A stretch of 64,000 nt of DNA from a virus (IMGVR_UViG_3300044957_001482:1-64000), one strand, 5' to 3'. Shown: positions 1 through 8,458, counted from the stretch's first letter. Numbers and translations: made by a program. Notes: generated by a model not told the origin, from the letters alone.

Positions 1-375
1 AGCTGCGCTCAGTGTACCACCTGTGGCCAGGTTGCCACCGGTCACGGTACTGGCTGCTGACACTGTACCAGCTGTGCTTACGTTAGCACCAGTGATGTTA
101 CCAGCTGCTGATACTGTACCAGCTGTGGCCAAGTTGCCACCGGTTACGGTACTGACTGCTGAAACTATGCCATTGCTTAACAGGTTACCGGCTGTGACGT
201 TGCCAGTAAATGTCTGTGAGCCGATACTGGCCAGAACCTGCACGTTACCAGAGGCGTCCTTGAAGAACAGTTTGCCATCGGCAGTGTTAATCGCGAGTTC
301 CCCTGACGACAGCACATTGGCCGTCGGTGCAACATTGGGTGTTTCACTGCGTTTAATAAGAATAGTATTAGCCAT
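1..375 (-). CDS. Tail fibre-type repeat protein, N-terminal part (runs off window)
   Basis: The reading frame starts at ATG 375 and is still open at base 1, so only about 125 N-terminal residues are visible. After a start MANTILIKRS come the segments SSGELAINTADGKLFFKD and then glycine/asparagine/threonine-rich beta repeats of the form VTGGNLATAGTVSAAGN. The first segment is typical of phage fibre N-termini, and the repeats recur in the proteins at 1146-1664 and 22594-25185. An AAAGGGA Shine-Dalgarno sequence precedes the ATG. It is probably a virion surface fibre; its receptor-binding end lies outside the window. Confidence 0.75.
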   Translation of the reverse strand, partial: MANTILIKRSETPNVAPTANVLSSGELAINTADGKLFFKDASGNVQVLASIGSQTFTGNVTAGNLLSNGIVSAVSTVTGGNLATAGTVSAAGNITGANVSTAGTVSAASTVTGGNLATGGTLSAA

Positions 376-414
376 CTCAAAATCCCTTTTGGTTATAGTA
401 GTTACTGCTTGTGA

Positions 415-1071
415 TTAAAACTGGCCACCATTGACAATTTGTGAATCATTGATGACCTTGTACCAAGGCGTCCAGAGATCGCTCCAGTAACTGCGATTGA
501 ACTGGACTGTGACATCGGCCTGCTGTTCACCCGGAAAAAACATCTGGGTTATTCCAGTCTCTGTACCGTTGGTGCTGTGCAAAACTTCCAAAATTCCAAC
601 AAATATCAAGCTGTCCGTCGGTGCACCGGTAACACCTGCCCACGATGTGCGGTCCACGGTATAAACTCCCATCAGGGTGAGATCGTCCCAATTGTTTGAA
701 TCTGCACCTCGATCAGCTAATACACCCTCGCTGAGATTCACCTGATAGCCATCTCCTACAGCAATCAATTGTCCATCTATGTCGGACAATGTCAGGGAGC
801 CAAGGTGTATGTTGTTGCCGGAAACATAGAGTTCTTTCCAGCCATATTCAGATGATCCTAGACTGTAAACATTGTTGGTCGACGGTATTAGGTTACCAGA
901 AATAACAGGATAAACACCGGCATAGGGAAGACTGTTCCATGCCGTGACACCGTCACCGTATTTAATCAGATTGGTATCGGTTTCTAGTCCGGGTTCGGCC
1001 AAGGCCAGAACTGGATTAGCCGTGGTCCAGTTCGCTGCGGTGTCGCGTCTAAGCTGTATTCTTGACGGCAT
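415..1071 (-). CDS. Phage tail fibre/tropism-determinant-type structural protein
   Basis: This 218-residue protein begins MPSRIQLRRDTAANWTTANP and continues through LALAEPGLETDTNLIKYGDG and TAWNSLPY. That pattern is the short N-terminal module of phage tail fibres and major tropism determinants that anchors a fibre to the virion. The rest is beta-rich and holds one SVTG/LGSSEYGWKELYVSGN-like segment found in other phage fibres. It is the middle of three fibre-like genes at this end of the window. A late-promoter-like GATAAATA box lies 25 nt upstream with AAGGAA before the ATG. The exact role, fibre or fibre-associated adhesin, is inferred. Confidence 0.7.
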   Translation of the reverse strand: MPSRIQLRRDTAANWTTANPVLALAEPGLETDTNLIKYGDGVTAWNSLPYAGVYPVISGNLIPSTNNVYSLGSSEYGWKELYVSGNNIHLGSLTLSDIDGQLIAVGDGYQVNLSEGVLADRGADSNNWDDLTLMGVYTVDRTSWAGVTGAPTDSLIFVGILEVLHSTNGTETGITQMFFPGEQQADVTVQFNRSYWSDLWTPWYKVINDSQIVNGGQF

Positions 1072-1096
1072 GGTTGTTCCTTTATGTTAACCCTGA

Positions 1097-1104
1097 TATT
1101 TATC
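1097..1104 (-). promoter_or_regulatory. Late promoter box GATAAATA
   Basis: On the minus strand GATAAATA matches the T4 late promoter octamer at seven of eight positions. It lies 25 nt before the ATG at 1071, with a purine-rich ribosome site between. Confidence 0.55.
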
Positions 1105-1145
1105 AGACAGGCAAATTTTTGTCTGTTGTGTATTTGTTTCGAAGG

Positions 1146-1664
1146 TCAAAAAGAATTGGCGTTGCCGCCGTCAATGAAACCGTTGAATCCGGCAGCGGTT
1201 ATCTCCCCAACTACCGAGATCGACCCGGATGCCATGACATTTGCGGCGGAGACTGTGCCTGATGCTGATACCGTGGCTCCTGTTACGGCACCTGCTGTTA
1301 CGACATTTCCTGCAGAAATGTTGCCTGTGACCGAAAGTGTGGATGTCTGTACGTTGCCCACAAAAAAAGCAGCATACACTGTGTCGAATCTCCGGGTAGG
1401 AGACCCAATGTCATGCACTCGATCGATGTTGGGTTGGATGGAACTGTTGCTCTGCACATTGCCTATGCCATTGCCGGCCAGTACCAAGTTGTTGTTGGTT
1501 CCTGTGACACCAATGGTATTACCGGTGATCACTACCTGCGAGTCTGCCAGTCCTGTGGCATAGATTTCGGCAAAATTGGCGTTGATCGCGACAAATGCCT
1601 CTTTCAGCGATTCCCCACTGCCATCGTTGATTACATTTCCGGTATTGATAATCTGCTGTGACAT
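1146..1664 (-). CDS. Short fibre-like protein with TGN beta repeats
   Basis: I start this gene at ATG 1664 (MSQQIINTGNVINDGSGES) rather than the upstream ATG at 1703, because the fibre-type sequence begins there. The 172-residue product has an N-terminal FVAINANFAEIYA segment, typical of phage tail fibre and collar proteins, followed by VTGNIS/AGNVVTAGAVTG repeats. It ends with a glycine/asparagine-rich tail. No catalytic motif is visible. It is probably a short tail fibre or fibre adaptor. The repeats resemble those at 1-375 and 22594-25185 closely enough to permit recombination among the three genes. Confidence 0.65.
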   Translation of the reverse strand: MSQQIINTGNVINDGSGESLKEAFVAINANFAEIYATGLADSQVVITGNTIGVTGTNNNLVLAGNGIGNVQSNSSIQPNIDRVHDIGSPTRRFDTVYAAFFVGNVQTSTLSVTGNISAGNVVTAGAVTGATVSASGTVSAANVMASGSISVVGEITAAGFNGFIDGGNANSF

Positions 1665-1791
1665 TGGTTTAATTCTTTTGTAATATTTTAAAGAGACACA
1701 CAATATATATCCATATTTCTTTTCCTGGCTGATAAAATCGATAATAGGCCACGGTAGCCAACTGTGTCGGCATCGTCAATCACAACAAGGA

Positions 1792-2178
1792 CTATCTAGG
1801 GTATCCGCAGAACGGTTTGAGAGGACTTTGCGCATTGACCAAGGCGGGTTCATTGCTGGTAGAAGAACTCCCCGGGCGTCGGCCGCCCGGGGTCTTGGTC
1901 ATGCTGAGTGCCTGGTCGATCACTTGCTCGATGCCTGCATCCATGCCCACTACTACGCTATGCTTACCGAACGCAGGTTCGGGTGACCACACAGGACGAT
2001 AAGGGTTAACATCATCGTCGATGTAATCTGACCTAGCACGGGCAATGGCCACTCCAAATCTATAGTGTTGGTAAGTATTATCGGTACTCAATCCCGGCAG
2101 TACATAGGTATAGCTCAGCGGTCCGTCTATCTCGGGCGGTAACTCTCGATGTTCTCGGATAAATTCGCGTGCTCTCAT
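1792..2178 (-). CDS. Conserved phage protein, MRAREFI family (paralogue 1)
   Basis: This 128-residue protein starts MRAREFI and ends PFCGYPR. The gene directly upstream starts with the same seven residues and ends FKGYTR, so the two look like a tandem duplication. The ATG overlaps the upstream stop codon by 4 nt (ATGA), which suggests translational coupling. The middle (SYTYVLPGLSTDNTYQHYRF, FGKHSVVVGMDAGIEQVI) matches no domain I know. A GC-rich hairpin with 9-bp arms lies inside the C-terminal coding part at 1870-1892. Small MRAREFI proteins recur near structural genes of T4-like environmental phages; their function is unknown. Confidence 0.65.
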   Translation of the reverse strand: MRAREFIREHRELPPEIDGPLSYTYVLPGLSTDNTYQHYRFGVAIARARSDYIDDDVNPYRPVWSPEPAFGKHSVVVGMDAGIEQVIDQALSMTKTPGGRRPGSSSTSNEPALVNAQSPLKPFCGYPR

Positions 2179-2549
2179 CGCGTATAACCCTTGAACCCCA
2201 CCACAGGACTACGTGTGTTGGTATCCGGTACCTCCTCGGACTCCATGTCACCGTGATTGAGGTCATACCAATCAGCACCAGCGGCCCGGAAAGCCATCTT
2301 GAGTATGTCTTGTTCCTCGCGGGTATACGGATGTGCAGATTTGTGTTTGCCTATCCAGGATTTTTTGTCCATGTCCGGTACAAAAGTGCCATCAGTGGCC
2401 GCAGCGGCCATCATCACACGATTCAGCGTGTAGTCTGTGTTCCACCGTTCGCGATCGCGAAAGAGATTGAGACCGCGCGTGGCATATCGTTTGCGCTTGC
2501 CGATGGGTGCGTTTCCGGCTACTTCCGCGATGAATTCTCTTGCACGCAC
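2175..2549 (-). CDS. Conserved phage protein, MRAREFI family (paralogue 2)
   Basis: This 124-residue basic protein starts MRAREFIAEVAGNAPIGKR and ends VVGFKGYTR. It shares its N-terminal heptad and C-terminal aromatic-glycine-tyrosine tail with the next gene (1792-2178) but little between, so a diverged tandem duplication is likely. Charged segments such as KRYATRGLNLFRDRERW and YTREEQDILKMAFRAAG look helical. The gene lies 5 nt after the 99-residue gene upstream, in the same late operon. Function is unknown; small virion-associated or morphogenetic proteins are common in this position. Confidence 0.65.
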   Translation of the reverse strand: MRAREFIAEVAGNAPIGKRKRYATRGLNLFRDRERWNTDYTLNRVMMAAAATDGTFVPDMDKKSWIGKHKSAHPYTREEQDILKMAFRAAGADWYDLNHGDMESEEVPDTNTRSPVVGFKGYTR

Positions 2550-2554
2550 GAGAA

Positions 2555-2854
2555 TCAGTGCCCAGTACCTGTGTTTGCGATCACTCCGGCCTGTGCAGAT
2601 GTTCTGGTGCCAAGTTCAGTCGCAGTCCAGTTGGCACCGGTCACTGTGACCCGATTTCCCACGCCCACATAGACCTGGTTAATCGAACTAGCCGGTAGCT
2701 GCACCGGAGCTGAATAAAGATTTCCAACCGCTGGTTGGCTGCCCAATGCAGTGGCATAGACCTGATAAGTCACTGCGGTGGTCGAAGTGGCAATTTCAAG
2801 TTTATCTGTATAGACCACTGCGTTGGCCAGAGCAGTATAGACGTTTGCAACCAT
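2555..2854 (-). CDS. Small beta-rich phage structural protein
   Basis: This 99-residue protein is rich in valine, threonine, alanine and asparagine (MVANVYTALANAVVYTDKL, VGVGNRVTVTGANWTATEL) and has few charges, like small virion decoration or fibre-associated proteins. Its start overlaps the stop of the upstream 57-codon gene (TAATG), so the two are probably translated together. I do not recognise a named family. Role in the virion is inferred from composition and operon position. Confidence 0.55.
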   Translation of the reverse strand: MVANVYTALANAVVYTDKLEIATSTTAVTYQVYATALGSQPAVGNLYSAPVQLPASSINQVYVGVGNRVTVTGANWTATELGTRTSAQAGVIANTGTGH

Positions 2855-3027
2855 TATTTGTTGTCCTTGGCGTCACGACCGGTGTAGGGCCGATAAAGAT
2901 TACGAGTTTGATTGAGCACTCCGGGAATTTCTACATAAGGTTGTGGAACTGCAACAGGTTGCGGCATAGTACGCATGAGATCCTCCGGGGTTTGAGATTG
3001 AGCAACGGTGGTGTATACTTTTAGCAT
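2854..3027 (-). CDS. Very small phage protein, 57 residues, start uncertain
   Basis: The frame from ATG 3027 reads MLKVYTTVAQSQTPEDLMRT and ends TGRDAKDNK, with TAA overlapping the next ATG (TAATG). There is no Shine-Dalgarno sequence before ATG 3027. A very good one, GGAGG with 5-nt spacing, precedes an internal ATG at 2976, which would give a 40-residue product starting MRTMPQPVAVPQPYVEIPG. The proline-rich middle and NLYRPYTGR segment have no assigned function. The tight coupling to the 99-residue gene supports a real gene. Confidence 0.5.
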   Translation of the reverse strand: MLKVYTTVAQSQTPEDLMRTMPQPVAVPQPYVEIPGVLNQTRNLYRPYTGRDAKDNK

Positions 3028-3036
3028 TTTATTTTT

Positions 3037-4581
3037 CTACCATTTACGACACGACCAATACCTAGCCGAAGTTCTATCTTTTGCAGTGTCGCAATTGTGA
3101 CGAGCGCGAAAACTTCTTCGGCGCGCGGGATTTGATTTTTTGATACGCATGTTAGGGTCGCCAAAGTTCACTTTCTTGACATTGCCTGTTTTAGGATCTT
3201 TGACATAAACCTTGAACTTTTTGACATCGCCTTGCATGGGCTTGCCCAAGGCCACTTCGCGTCCCTGATATTCGGCTTCGTCGATGCCCATTTCTTTTTG
3301 GCGTGTAGCAAATTCACGACGGTGTAGATCAGCAGCCTGTTCGAGATCTTGTAACGAAGCCTGCCAGTCACGGCTCTTGCTGGGCAAAAAACGCTCTTGT
3401 TTTCTAAAAACTGCCGGACGGTCGATCTTGTCGCGACTGGCACGCGCTGCTGCCACGTCGTATTCTGCAGCCTCGTCGAGTCCTTCTTCTGCAGCTCCCT
3501 TGCACCAGCCATCTTCCCACTCCATGGCTTTACTGGGATCAGTGTCTTGGAATGGGTTTGAACTACGGCTCTTGTGGTACAATGCAGCAGCACGATGGCC
3601 CATTTCGTAAGCATTGCCGGTTGGTTTATCGTCGCTGACGTTCCCCAGACGATCTAGTACTTCTCTCATGTATACGCATGATCCTTCCATGCTGGCGATA
3701 GGCCGGACCGGAGCATCAGCGATGTCTTTTTCCCGTTGCGAAATGTCGCCCTCAGCTAGACCTGCTCTACGGCGCATTTCGTCCAACTCATATGCTTCCG
3801 TGGCCTTGACTATGTCTCGGTACTTGGCCATCCAGGCATCCTTGGTCACACGGTATGCCGTAAAAAACTCCCTCGGCGACATCCGTTTCCAATCTTGGTA
3901 TTGGATCGCGATGGCTTTCATGGCACCTTCTTCTACCCAATCTTCTTCGACACCCATGAAGCCCGGAATATCGTTTTGTTCTTGCATACGACGTTGTGCT
4001 CTCTCAAGGCCGCATTCTCTGCGATCGGCCTCGCGTTCGTGCTCCTGTGCCTGCCAGTCCTCCGGGCCGTGCACATGACGCCGAGTCTTGGCTGCTGCTG
4101 CATGACGGGCCATGTCGCGCTGTGCTGCTTGCATGTAGCGTTCTACGCGGCCTGAGCTGAGTTCGTCCACACGGTCTGACCCTTCGAGGCCCTGGCGTAC
4201 TAAGTTGACAAATGCTGACACATCCGACGTACCAATTTCGTCAAGATCGCCGTTGCCATAATAATCCGCTGCATCATCGATGGCAGCCAGCACACGGTCG
4301 ATTCCGTGGCGGCTCAGTAGATCCATGTGATGGCTCATAATTCTGCGCGAGATAGCACTGCGTATTGCATCGCGACTGTCTTTGGACAGCATGCCATAAC
4401 TTTCCAGGATTTCCATGAACCGATCATCGGCTTCTAATATCACACTGTCTTCGACAACATCTACGATGGCAGTTTCCAGCAGGCATTCTTCTCGTATGTT
4501 GATCGAAAAGTGATCGCCCGACGCCGGATGATCCTGTGTGGATTCGGTTTCTGTTATGTAATCGCGCAGATTTTTTGTCAT
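3037..4581 (-). CDS. Large charged phage protein with conserved basic C-terminal domain
   Basis: This 514-residue protein has a helical, highly charged N-terminal two thirds, including an R/E-rich segment around residues 140-210 (ARHAAAAKTRRHVHGPEDW). It ends in a compact basic domain, about residues 440-514, with KKFKVYVKDPKTGNVKKV, a SNPARRRSFRARHNC segment and the ending ARYWSCRKW. That C-terminal module recurs in large proteins of T4-like environmental phages and looks like a small nucleic-acid-binding or packaged domain; its function is unknown. The gene lies 4 nt after the 661-residue gene, in one late unit. I infer a virion-internal or head-associated protein. Confidence 0.6.
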   Translation of the reverse strand: MTKNLRDYITETESTQDHPASGDHFSINIREECLLETAIVDVVEDSVILEADDRFMEILESYGMLSKDSRDAIRSAISRRIMSHHMDLLSRHGIDRVLAAIDDAADYYGNGDLDEIGTSDVSAFVNLVRQGLEGSDRVDELSSGRVERYMQAAQRDMARHAAAAKTRRHVHGPEDWQAQEHEREADRRECGLERAQRRMQEQNDIPGFMGVEEDWVEEGAMKAIAIQYQDWKRMSPREFFTAYRVTKDAWMAKYRDIVKATEAYELDEMRRRAGLAEGDISQREKDIADAPVRPIASMEGSCVYMREVLDRLGNVSDDKPTGNAYEMGHRAAALYHKSRSSNPFQDTDPSKAMEWEDGWCKGAAEEGLDEAAEYDVAAARASRDKIDRPAVFRKQERFLPSKSRDWQASLQDLEQAADLHRREFATRQKEMGIDEAEYQGREVALGKPMQGDVKKFKVYVKDPKTGNVKKVNFGDPNMRIKKSNPARRRSFRARHNCDTAKDRTSARYWSCRKW

Positions 4582-4585
4582 GTTG

Positions 4586-6571
4586 TCAGGCCTTGTATGC
4601 TTTCCACAGTTGACTCATGGCAAGAATGCTTTCTTGGACTTCTTTGTTGCCTTTGTGCTTTTCTGCCGCTGCCTTTTTCATGGATTCCTTGCGATCACCG
4701 TCGTTGTCCAAATCGATGTAGTCTGGCTTTGCTGCTTCTACGATGCCTGCCATTTCGCGCAGTCGATCCAGGTCATCATCATCGTCGTCCGACTCTATGC
4801 GATCCATCTGGCTGGCCACGATAGGTGCTGTGGTTTGGCCAGTTGACTTGGGCTTGTTGAGGCCACCTGCGTATTGCAGAGCATCATTGGATGTTTCAGT
4901 GTTGGTAGGCCAATCAGGTTGATTTTCATCTACCTGCTCAGCACAAACACAGGGCTCCTGACTGCAGGTAGGGCAAGCATGCGAATCTGCACCCATGGTG
5001 CCCACGCCGGCCATCTTTAGGAGTTTGATCAGCTTCACAGCATCTTGATCGGTAGCTTCGACTGTGACACTGGGTTGATTTTCTGTGCTGTATTCCATGC
5101 TGACTGCCATGCTTTCGGCGATAAGGTTTTCTACTTCGCGGTTGAACGAATCATAGATTCCTTTGCCAAGCTGCATGCTACCTTTGCCTTTAGTCGGTGC
5201 GTCAGCGGTAGGTGCCACTGATCCTGCTACCGTAGTTTCTTTTACTGGCTTTTCCTTTTTGTTTCCTTCGCTTTCTCGTTTGGTGCATTCGCGATGTTTG
5301 GCAAAAACTTTTTCGTTGTGTTCTTTGCCGGAAGGCACAGATCGACGAGCATCTGCTTGACCCGTGTCACCTTCTCGGACTTTCTCGGGTAGACCTTTTT
5401 CCTTGGTCTTGGCAAATTTCTTCAGTTCACCGGTAGGCATCTCGGCCATGGCCTTTGATGCGCCACGCAGTTCGCTACGTGGAATGTAGCCTTTTTGTGC
5501 TGCACGAGCGATGCCTGCGGCCCTGCGTTGAGCTTGACTCACTGCCTTTTCGGCTACCATTTCGTCTTCGGGACGATTGGCCTTGAGATAGTCGCGGGCC
5601 GAATCTATGTATTCCTGAGCCAAGGTAATTTTCTTCTGTACCCATTCGGGCAGGTTTTCATTGTCTGCCAGCATGTCTCGAAGATCCATGGCTGCGTCGG
5701 CAATGGTATAACTCTGACTCTTGGCCATTTCACCTTCTTTGTCGTATTCGTCGCGGTCGTAATCTTCGTCCATGTCGGATTCGCCAATGGCATCTTTCTT
5801 GAGCAGTTTGCTGCGACCTGTGGGTCCCGTGGCGCCAATGGCGCGCTTGGTGCCTGTGGGACGACCCATGGTCTTGAGCTTGTCATCGTCATCGTCCGCA
5901 ACTTCGCGTTCTTGTTCTGCTCGGCGGCGATGTGTCATCCCCGAGAGTGTTTTGGTAATGGTACCCTTGGCACCACGATAGGTATCCCCGGGCTGCGCCC
6001 GGAGATCAAACTTTTCTTTGGTATCAAATTCGCGTTCGTCTAGTTCGGCTTCTGTGACCTTGTAGATTTTGCCGTCGACTTTGAACGTGGACGATCCGGT
6101 CTCACGAGCCTTGGCCAGTGCACCCGAGAATTCGTTGCCTTCGTCCATGTCGGCTTCTTCTACCGATTCTTTAGCACGCAGTTTGGCCAGCACAGCACCT
6201 GCGACTTTTCCTCCGCGTTCTTCGCTGCCGTGGCGTTCCGACGCAGACTTGGCAATCTTGGCAAAGTTCTTGCTGGGTTTGCCAATGTCTTTGCCGGCAC
6301 GTGCTGCCCTGGCAGAATAAGAGACCTCTTCCATGCGACCGCAGGAACCTTCCTCCACAGCTTTGAGTTCTTTTTGGGTGGCGCCGGCACGTCGAGCAGC
6401 CGCAGCATCTTGGAGATCTCGAGTCTTGTGGTACTTGGCCGTCGACTCTTTGCGTGAACCCCCCTGACTTTTGGGATTGTAGTCAGTGGCACTGACACCT
6501 TCGTTTAGGGTTTCTTTTGGTGCAGCCAGTTCGTTGAGTCTGCGATTTAGATCGTAAAAAAATGTGCTCAC
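4586..6571 (-). CDS. Large charged low-complexity virion-associated protein
   Basis: The 661-residue product starts MSTFFYDLNRRLNELAAPKE and is dominated by K, E, A, D and G. Near residue 535 it has a four-cysteine cluster, CPTCSQEPCVC, which could bind zinc. Near residue 619 it has DYIDLDNDGDRKESM, which resembles a calcium-binding EF-hand/dockerin loop. A FKVDGKIYKVTEAE segment sits around residue 165. It follows a CATAAATA late promoter box and an AAGGAG ribosome site, and runs into the 514-residue gene. I infer an internal head protein or scaffold-type component; no enzyme domain is visible. Confidence 0.55.
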   Translation of the reverse strand: MSTFFYDLNRRLNELAAPKETLNEGVSATDYNPKSQGGSRKESTAKYHKTRDLQDAAAARRAGATQKELKAVEEGSCGRMEEVSYSARAARAGKDIGKPSKNFAKIAKSASERHGSEERGGKVAGAVLAKLRAKESVEEADMDEGNEFSGALAKARETGSSTFKVDGKIYKVTEAELDEREFDTKEKFDLRAQPGDTYRGAKGTITKTLSGMTHRRRAEQEREVADDDDDKLKTMGRPTGTKRAIGATGPTGRSKLLKKDAIGESDMDEDYDRDEYDKEGEMAKSQSYTIADAAMDLRDMLADNENLPEWVQKKITLAQEYIDSARDYLKANRPEDEMVAEKAVSQAQRRAAGIARAAQKGYIPRSELRGASKAMAEMPTGELKKFAKTKEKGLPEKVREGDTGQADARRSVPSGKEHNEKVFAKHRECTKRESEGNKKEKPVKETTVAGSVAPTADAPTKGKGSMQLGKGIYDSFNREVENLIAESMAVSMEYSTENQPSVTVEATDQDAVKLIKLLKMAGVGTMGADSHACPTCSQEPCVCAEQVDENQPDWPTNTETSNDALQYAGGLNKPKSTGQTTAPIVASQMDRIESDDDDDDLDRLREMAGIVEAAKPDYIDLDNDGDRKESMKKAAAEKHKGNKEVQESILAMSQLWKAYKA

Positions 6572-6595
6572 ATTGGACTCCTTGACATTATAAAT

Positions 6596-6603
6596 TATTT
6601 ATG
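6596..6603 (-). promoter_or_regulatory. Late promoter box CATAAATA
   Basis: CATAAATA on the minus strand differs from the T4 late octamer at one base. It lies 24 nt before the ATG at 6571, with AAGGAG between. It would drive the pair of large charged proteins. Confidence 0.6.
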
Positions 6604-6639
6604 AACGTATGCGATTGTTTATCTGATGAATACTGATGC

Positions 6640-6834
6640 TCAAAAGTCGCCTTGAGCATAATGTAAATCATAGTGTTCCTGTAGTGTCACTGCTATCAAG
6701 TTGGATGGATCATTGTTGACATGGTCTCTATCTTTATGATGTATTTCGTAACTTCTACCACTGGGTTCTTTTGGAATTGATCCAAAATGTTTCTCATAGA
6801 TTTTACGATAATTAACACGTGAATAAGTACTCAT
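6640..6834 (-). CDS. Small HNH endonuclease
   Basis: This 64-residue protein contains SYEIHHKDRDHVNNDPSNLI followed by EHYDLHY, the HNH nuclease signature (His-His, Asn, His). It is much shorter than most homing endonucleases and is essentially the catalytic finger plus a short basic N-terminus (YRKIYEKHFG). AGAGGAG with about 8-nt spacing precedes the ATG. It sits alone between two structural units, as T4-type free-standing homing endonucleases do. It could be a complete minimal enzyme or a relic of a longer one. Confidence 0.75.
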   Translation of the reverse strand: MSTYSRVNYRKIYEKHFGSIPKEPSGRSYEIHHKDRDHVNNDPSNLIAVTLQEHYDLHYAQGDF

Positions 6835-6902
6835 GCGGACGCTCCTCTATAGCGTTAGAGCAGTTAGGGGCGGCAATCCCGTGAACTACATTTTTGTTTA
6901 CC

Positions 6903-7511
6903 CTATCCCCGGGGCTGTGCGCCGGTGGGCGGCTTGGGCGGACGTTTGATACGGCTCATGGGACTGTTAGTTCCCATGGGCAATTCATTTGTGGTCTTGG
7001 CCAGGGCAGTGCGTCCGCCGGCCACGGTGAAGTCGGTGCGGTATGCGTTTTTGAGCACCACGTGATCATGTGGTTCGGCACTGTAGTCTTTTTTGAGCTC
7101 GCGCTGCTCTGCATCTGGTGCAGGATAGTCGGTATCTGTGAGCAGACCCTTGTTTTCCGACTCGATGTCTTGCATTTCCTGAGTCATGCTGTTGTCCCAG
7201 GTCACTGTGTGCATGACAATACGGTTGGGATCAAGGTGCAACAACTGTGCCAACTGCTTGATCTGCGGTTCGATAGCCGGGTAACGAAAGCTCACATCAA
7301 ACATGGTCACGGCGTCGTTGCGGAAGTTGGGAAAGTCTGTGAGCACTGACTGGATGGGAGTGGTCTTGACATCGCCCATGCGCACTGGGTCAAATTGGTC
7401 AAACTTTGATTTGAGTTTTTTTACGAACTCACTGGGCACGCGACCACAAATTTTGATGCGATAATCATAGGTGCGTTCACTTTCGGCTAGGTATTTGGCG
7501 AATGATTTCAT
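6903..7511 (-). CDS. Conserved T4-like phage protein of unknown function
   Basis: The 202-residue product starts MKSFAKYLAESERTYDYRIK, continues through KLKSKFDQFDPVRMGDVKTT and TMFDVSFRYPAIEPQIKQL, and ends in a proline-rich basic tail (KRPPKPPTGAQPRG). Proteins of this plan are conserved next to terminase and head-completion genes in environmental T4-like phages, but I know no function. Its ATG follows an AATAAATA late box by 18 nt. The ferredoxin-like alternation of strands and helices in the first 110 residues is only an impression from the sequence. Confidence 0.6.
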   Translation of the reverse strand: MKSFAKYLAESERTYDYRIKICGRVPSEFVKKLKSKFDQFDPVRMGDVKTTPIQSVLTDFPNFRNDAVTMFDVSFRYPAIEPQIKQLAQLLHLDPNRIVMHTVTWDNSMTQEMQDIESENKGLLTDTDYPAPDAEQRELKKDYSAEPHDHVVLKNAYRTDFTVAGGRTALAKTTNELPMGTNSPMSRIKRPPKPPTGAQPRG

Positions 7512-7529
7512 TTGAGATATCCTGTTGTA

Positions 7530-7537
7530 TATTTATT
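7530..7537 (-). promoter_or_regulatory. Late promoter box AATAAATA
   Basis: AATAAATA on the minus strand lies 18 nt before ATG 7511 and overlaps the stop codon of the gp16 gene, so the next transcription unit would begin exactly where gp16 ends. Confidence 0.5.
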
Positions 7538-8012
7538 CTTTGTTGTCATTTTGTTTGGTACCTAAAATGCGCCCCAACAAATCATTACGGCTCAGTACTA
7601 CACCAGTTCCCTGCGCCGTGGGGTGCGACGCCAACTCGGGCTGATTTTGATCCAGACGCATCTTCTTGAGTTGTAGATCGACCATTTTGAGCTTTTTATC
7701 TAATTTGGCTGTTTTTGCGGTGATCGCATGACCCAACATGTTTGAAGCTACAGAAAAGATATCACTGGCAAATCTTGAATCTACCTGCATACCAAGATCC
7801 ATGAGGTCTCGATAACTAGCTGCGGCCATCTCTGCCAGATCGTCCATTTCTTTGTCCGATGCATCCAGACCACGTACCTGTGGCAAGGCCGTGTCAATCT
7901 TGTCTATGGTCGCATCTATGGATATGATCTGATCATGCAGATTTTCCATGGGTCCGGAATCAAAATTTGTGCTGCGTGGCAGGTCAAAAAGTTCTTCCAA
8001 TTTTTTTGTCAT
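7533..8012 (-). CDS. gp16: Terminase small subunit (gp16)
   Basis: This 159-residue protein matches the T4-family small terminase: an acidic N-terminus, two helices (SYRDLMDLGMQVDSRFA and FSVASNMLGHAITAKTAKLD) forming the central oligomerising region, and a basic tail (KKLKMVDLQLKKMRL). Small terminases form rings that recognise concatemeric DNA and regulate the gp17 motor during head filling. Length is close to T4 gp16 (164 residues). It lies 14 nt downstream of gp4. The gp17 gene does not follow it here and is not in the window, unlike the gp16-gp17 pair in T4. Confidence 0.85.
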   Translation of the reverse strand: MTKKLEELFDLPRSTNFDSGPMENLHDQIISIDATIDKIDTALPQVRGLDASDKEMDDLAEMAAASYRDLMDLGMQVDSRFASDIFSVASNMLGHAITAKTAKLDKKLKMVDLQLKKMRLDQNQPELASHPTAQGTGVVLSRNDLLGRILGTKQNDNKE

Positions 8013-8026
8013 GCCGTATTTACCGG

Positions 8027-8458
8027 CTAACGGGATCCTGTGTGAAACATGTCAGATTCAGTGATTACCCGAAAGGTCATGCCATGTCGTTTGGCCCACT
8101 TGGTAGCACAATCCCATTTGGCATAGTTTACTGCCACTATCGCACGATCTCTGTTACTCATCTTTGATTCAACCACACTTTGTTTTTTGGGTTTGATTTC
8201 GATCAATTCGGCACGCACTGTGTTGTCGCGATTGCGATACACTATGATGAAGTCGGGCACATAGTTAGTGATCTTGCCGGTCAGCGGATGGCGATAGGGT
8301 ATGGTCACGCTTTCGCTGGCCCATTGCAGCACATGATCGTTGGTATCACAGAATTGCATGAAACTGTGCTCCCAACCCGACCGATAACGAGGTCTATGCT
8401 TGCCTACGTATTTTTGAGGATTCAGTACTTCATAGATGCCTTGCGCCCACCGTTTCAT
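8027..8458 (-). CDS. gp4: Head completion protein (gp4), nuclease-like fold
   Basis: The 143-residue product begins MKRWAQGIYEVLNPQKYVGK and carries the T4 gp4 signature: WEHSF (E30), VPDFII (D69) and AELIEIKPKKQ (E87, K89). This E...D...ExK pattern belongs to a TnsA/restriction-endonuclease-like fold. gp4 acts late in head assembly, probably trimming or protecting the packaged DNA end before the neck attaches. The length matches the family (about 150). Its ATG overlaps the upstream stop by 4 nt (ATGA). Confidence 0.85.
   Translation of the reverse strand: MKRWAQGIYEVLNPQKYVGKHRPRYRSGWEHSFMQFCDTNDHVLQWASESVTIPYRHPLTGKITNYVPDFIIVYRNRDNTVRAELIEIKPKKQSVVESKMSNRDRAIVAVNYAKWDCATKWAKRHGMTFRVITESDMFHTGSR

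Noticed and set aside
1669-1773. A 34-codon minus-strand ORF (MPTQLATVAYYRFYQPGKE start) upstream of the short fibre gene
   Set aside because: It has no ribosome site or family resemblance, and its codon use is unremarkable; it may be spurious.
5495-6043. Long plus-strand open frames within the 661-residue gene and other head genes
   Set aside because: They lie antisense to well-supported proteins and have Cys/Val/Phe-rich products typical of the complement of acidic/basic coding sequence.
7533-8012. Expectation of the large terminase gp17 next to gp16
   Set aside because: No gene with Walker A/B and nuclease motifs of gp17 is present anywhere in the window; it must lie elsewhere in the genome.
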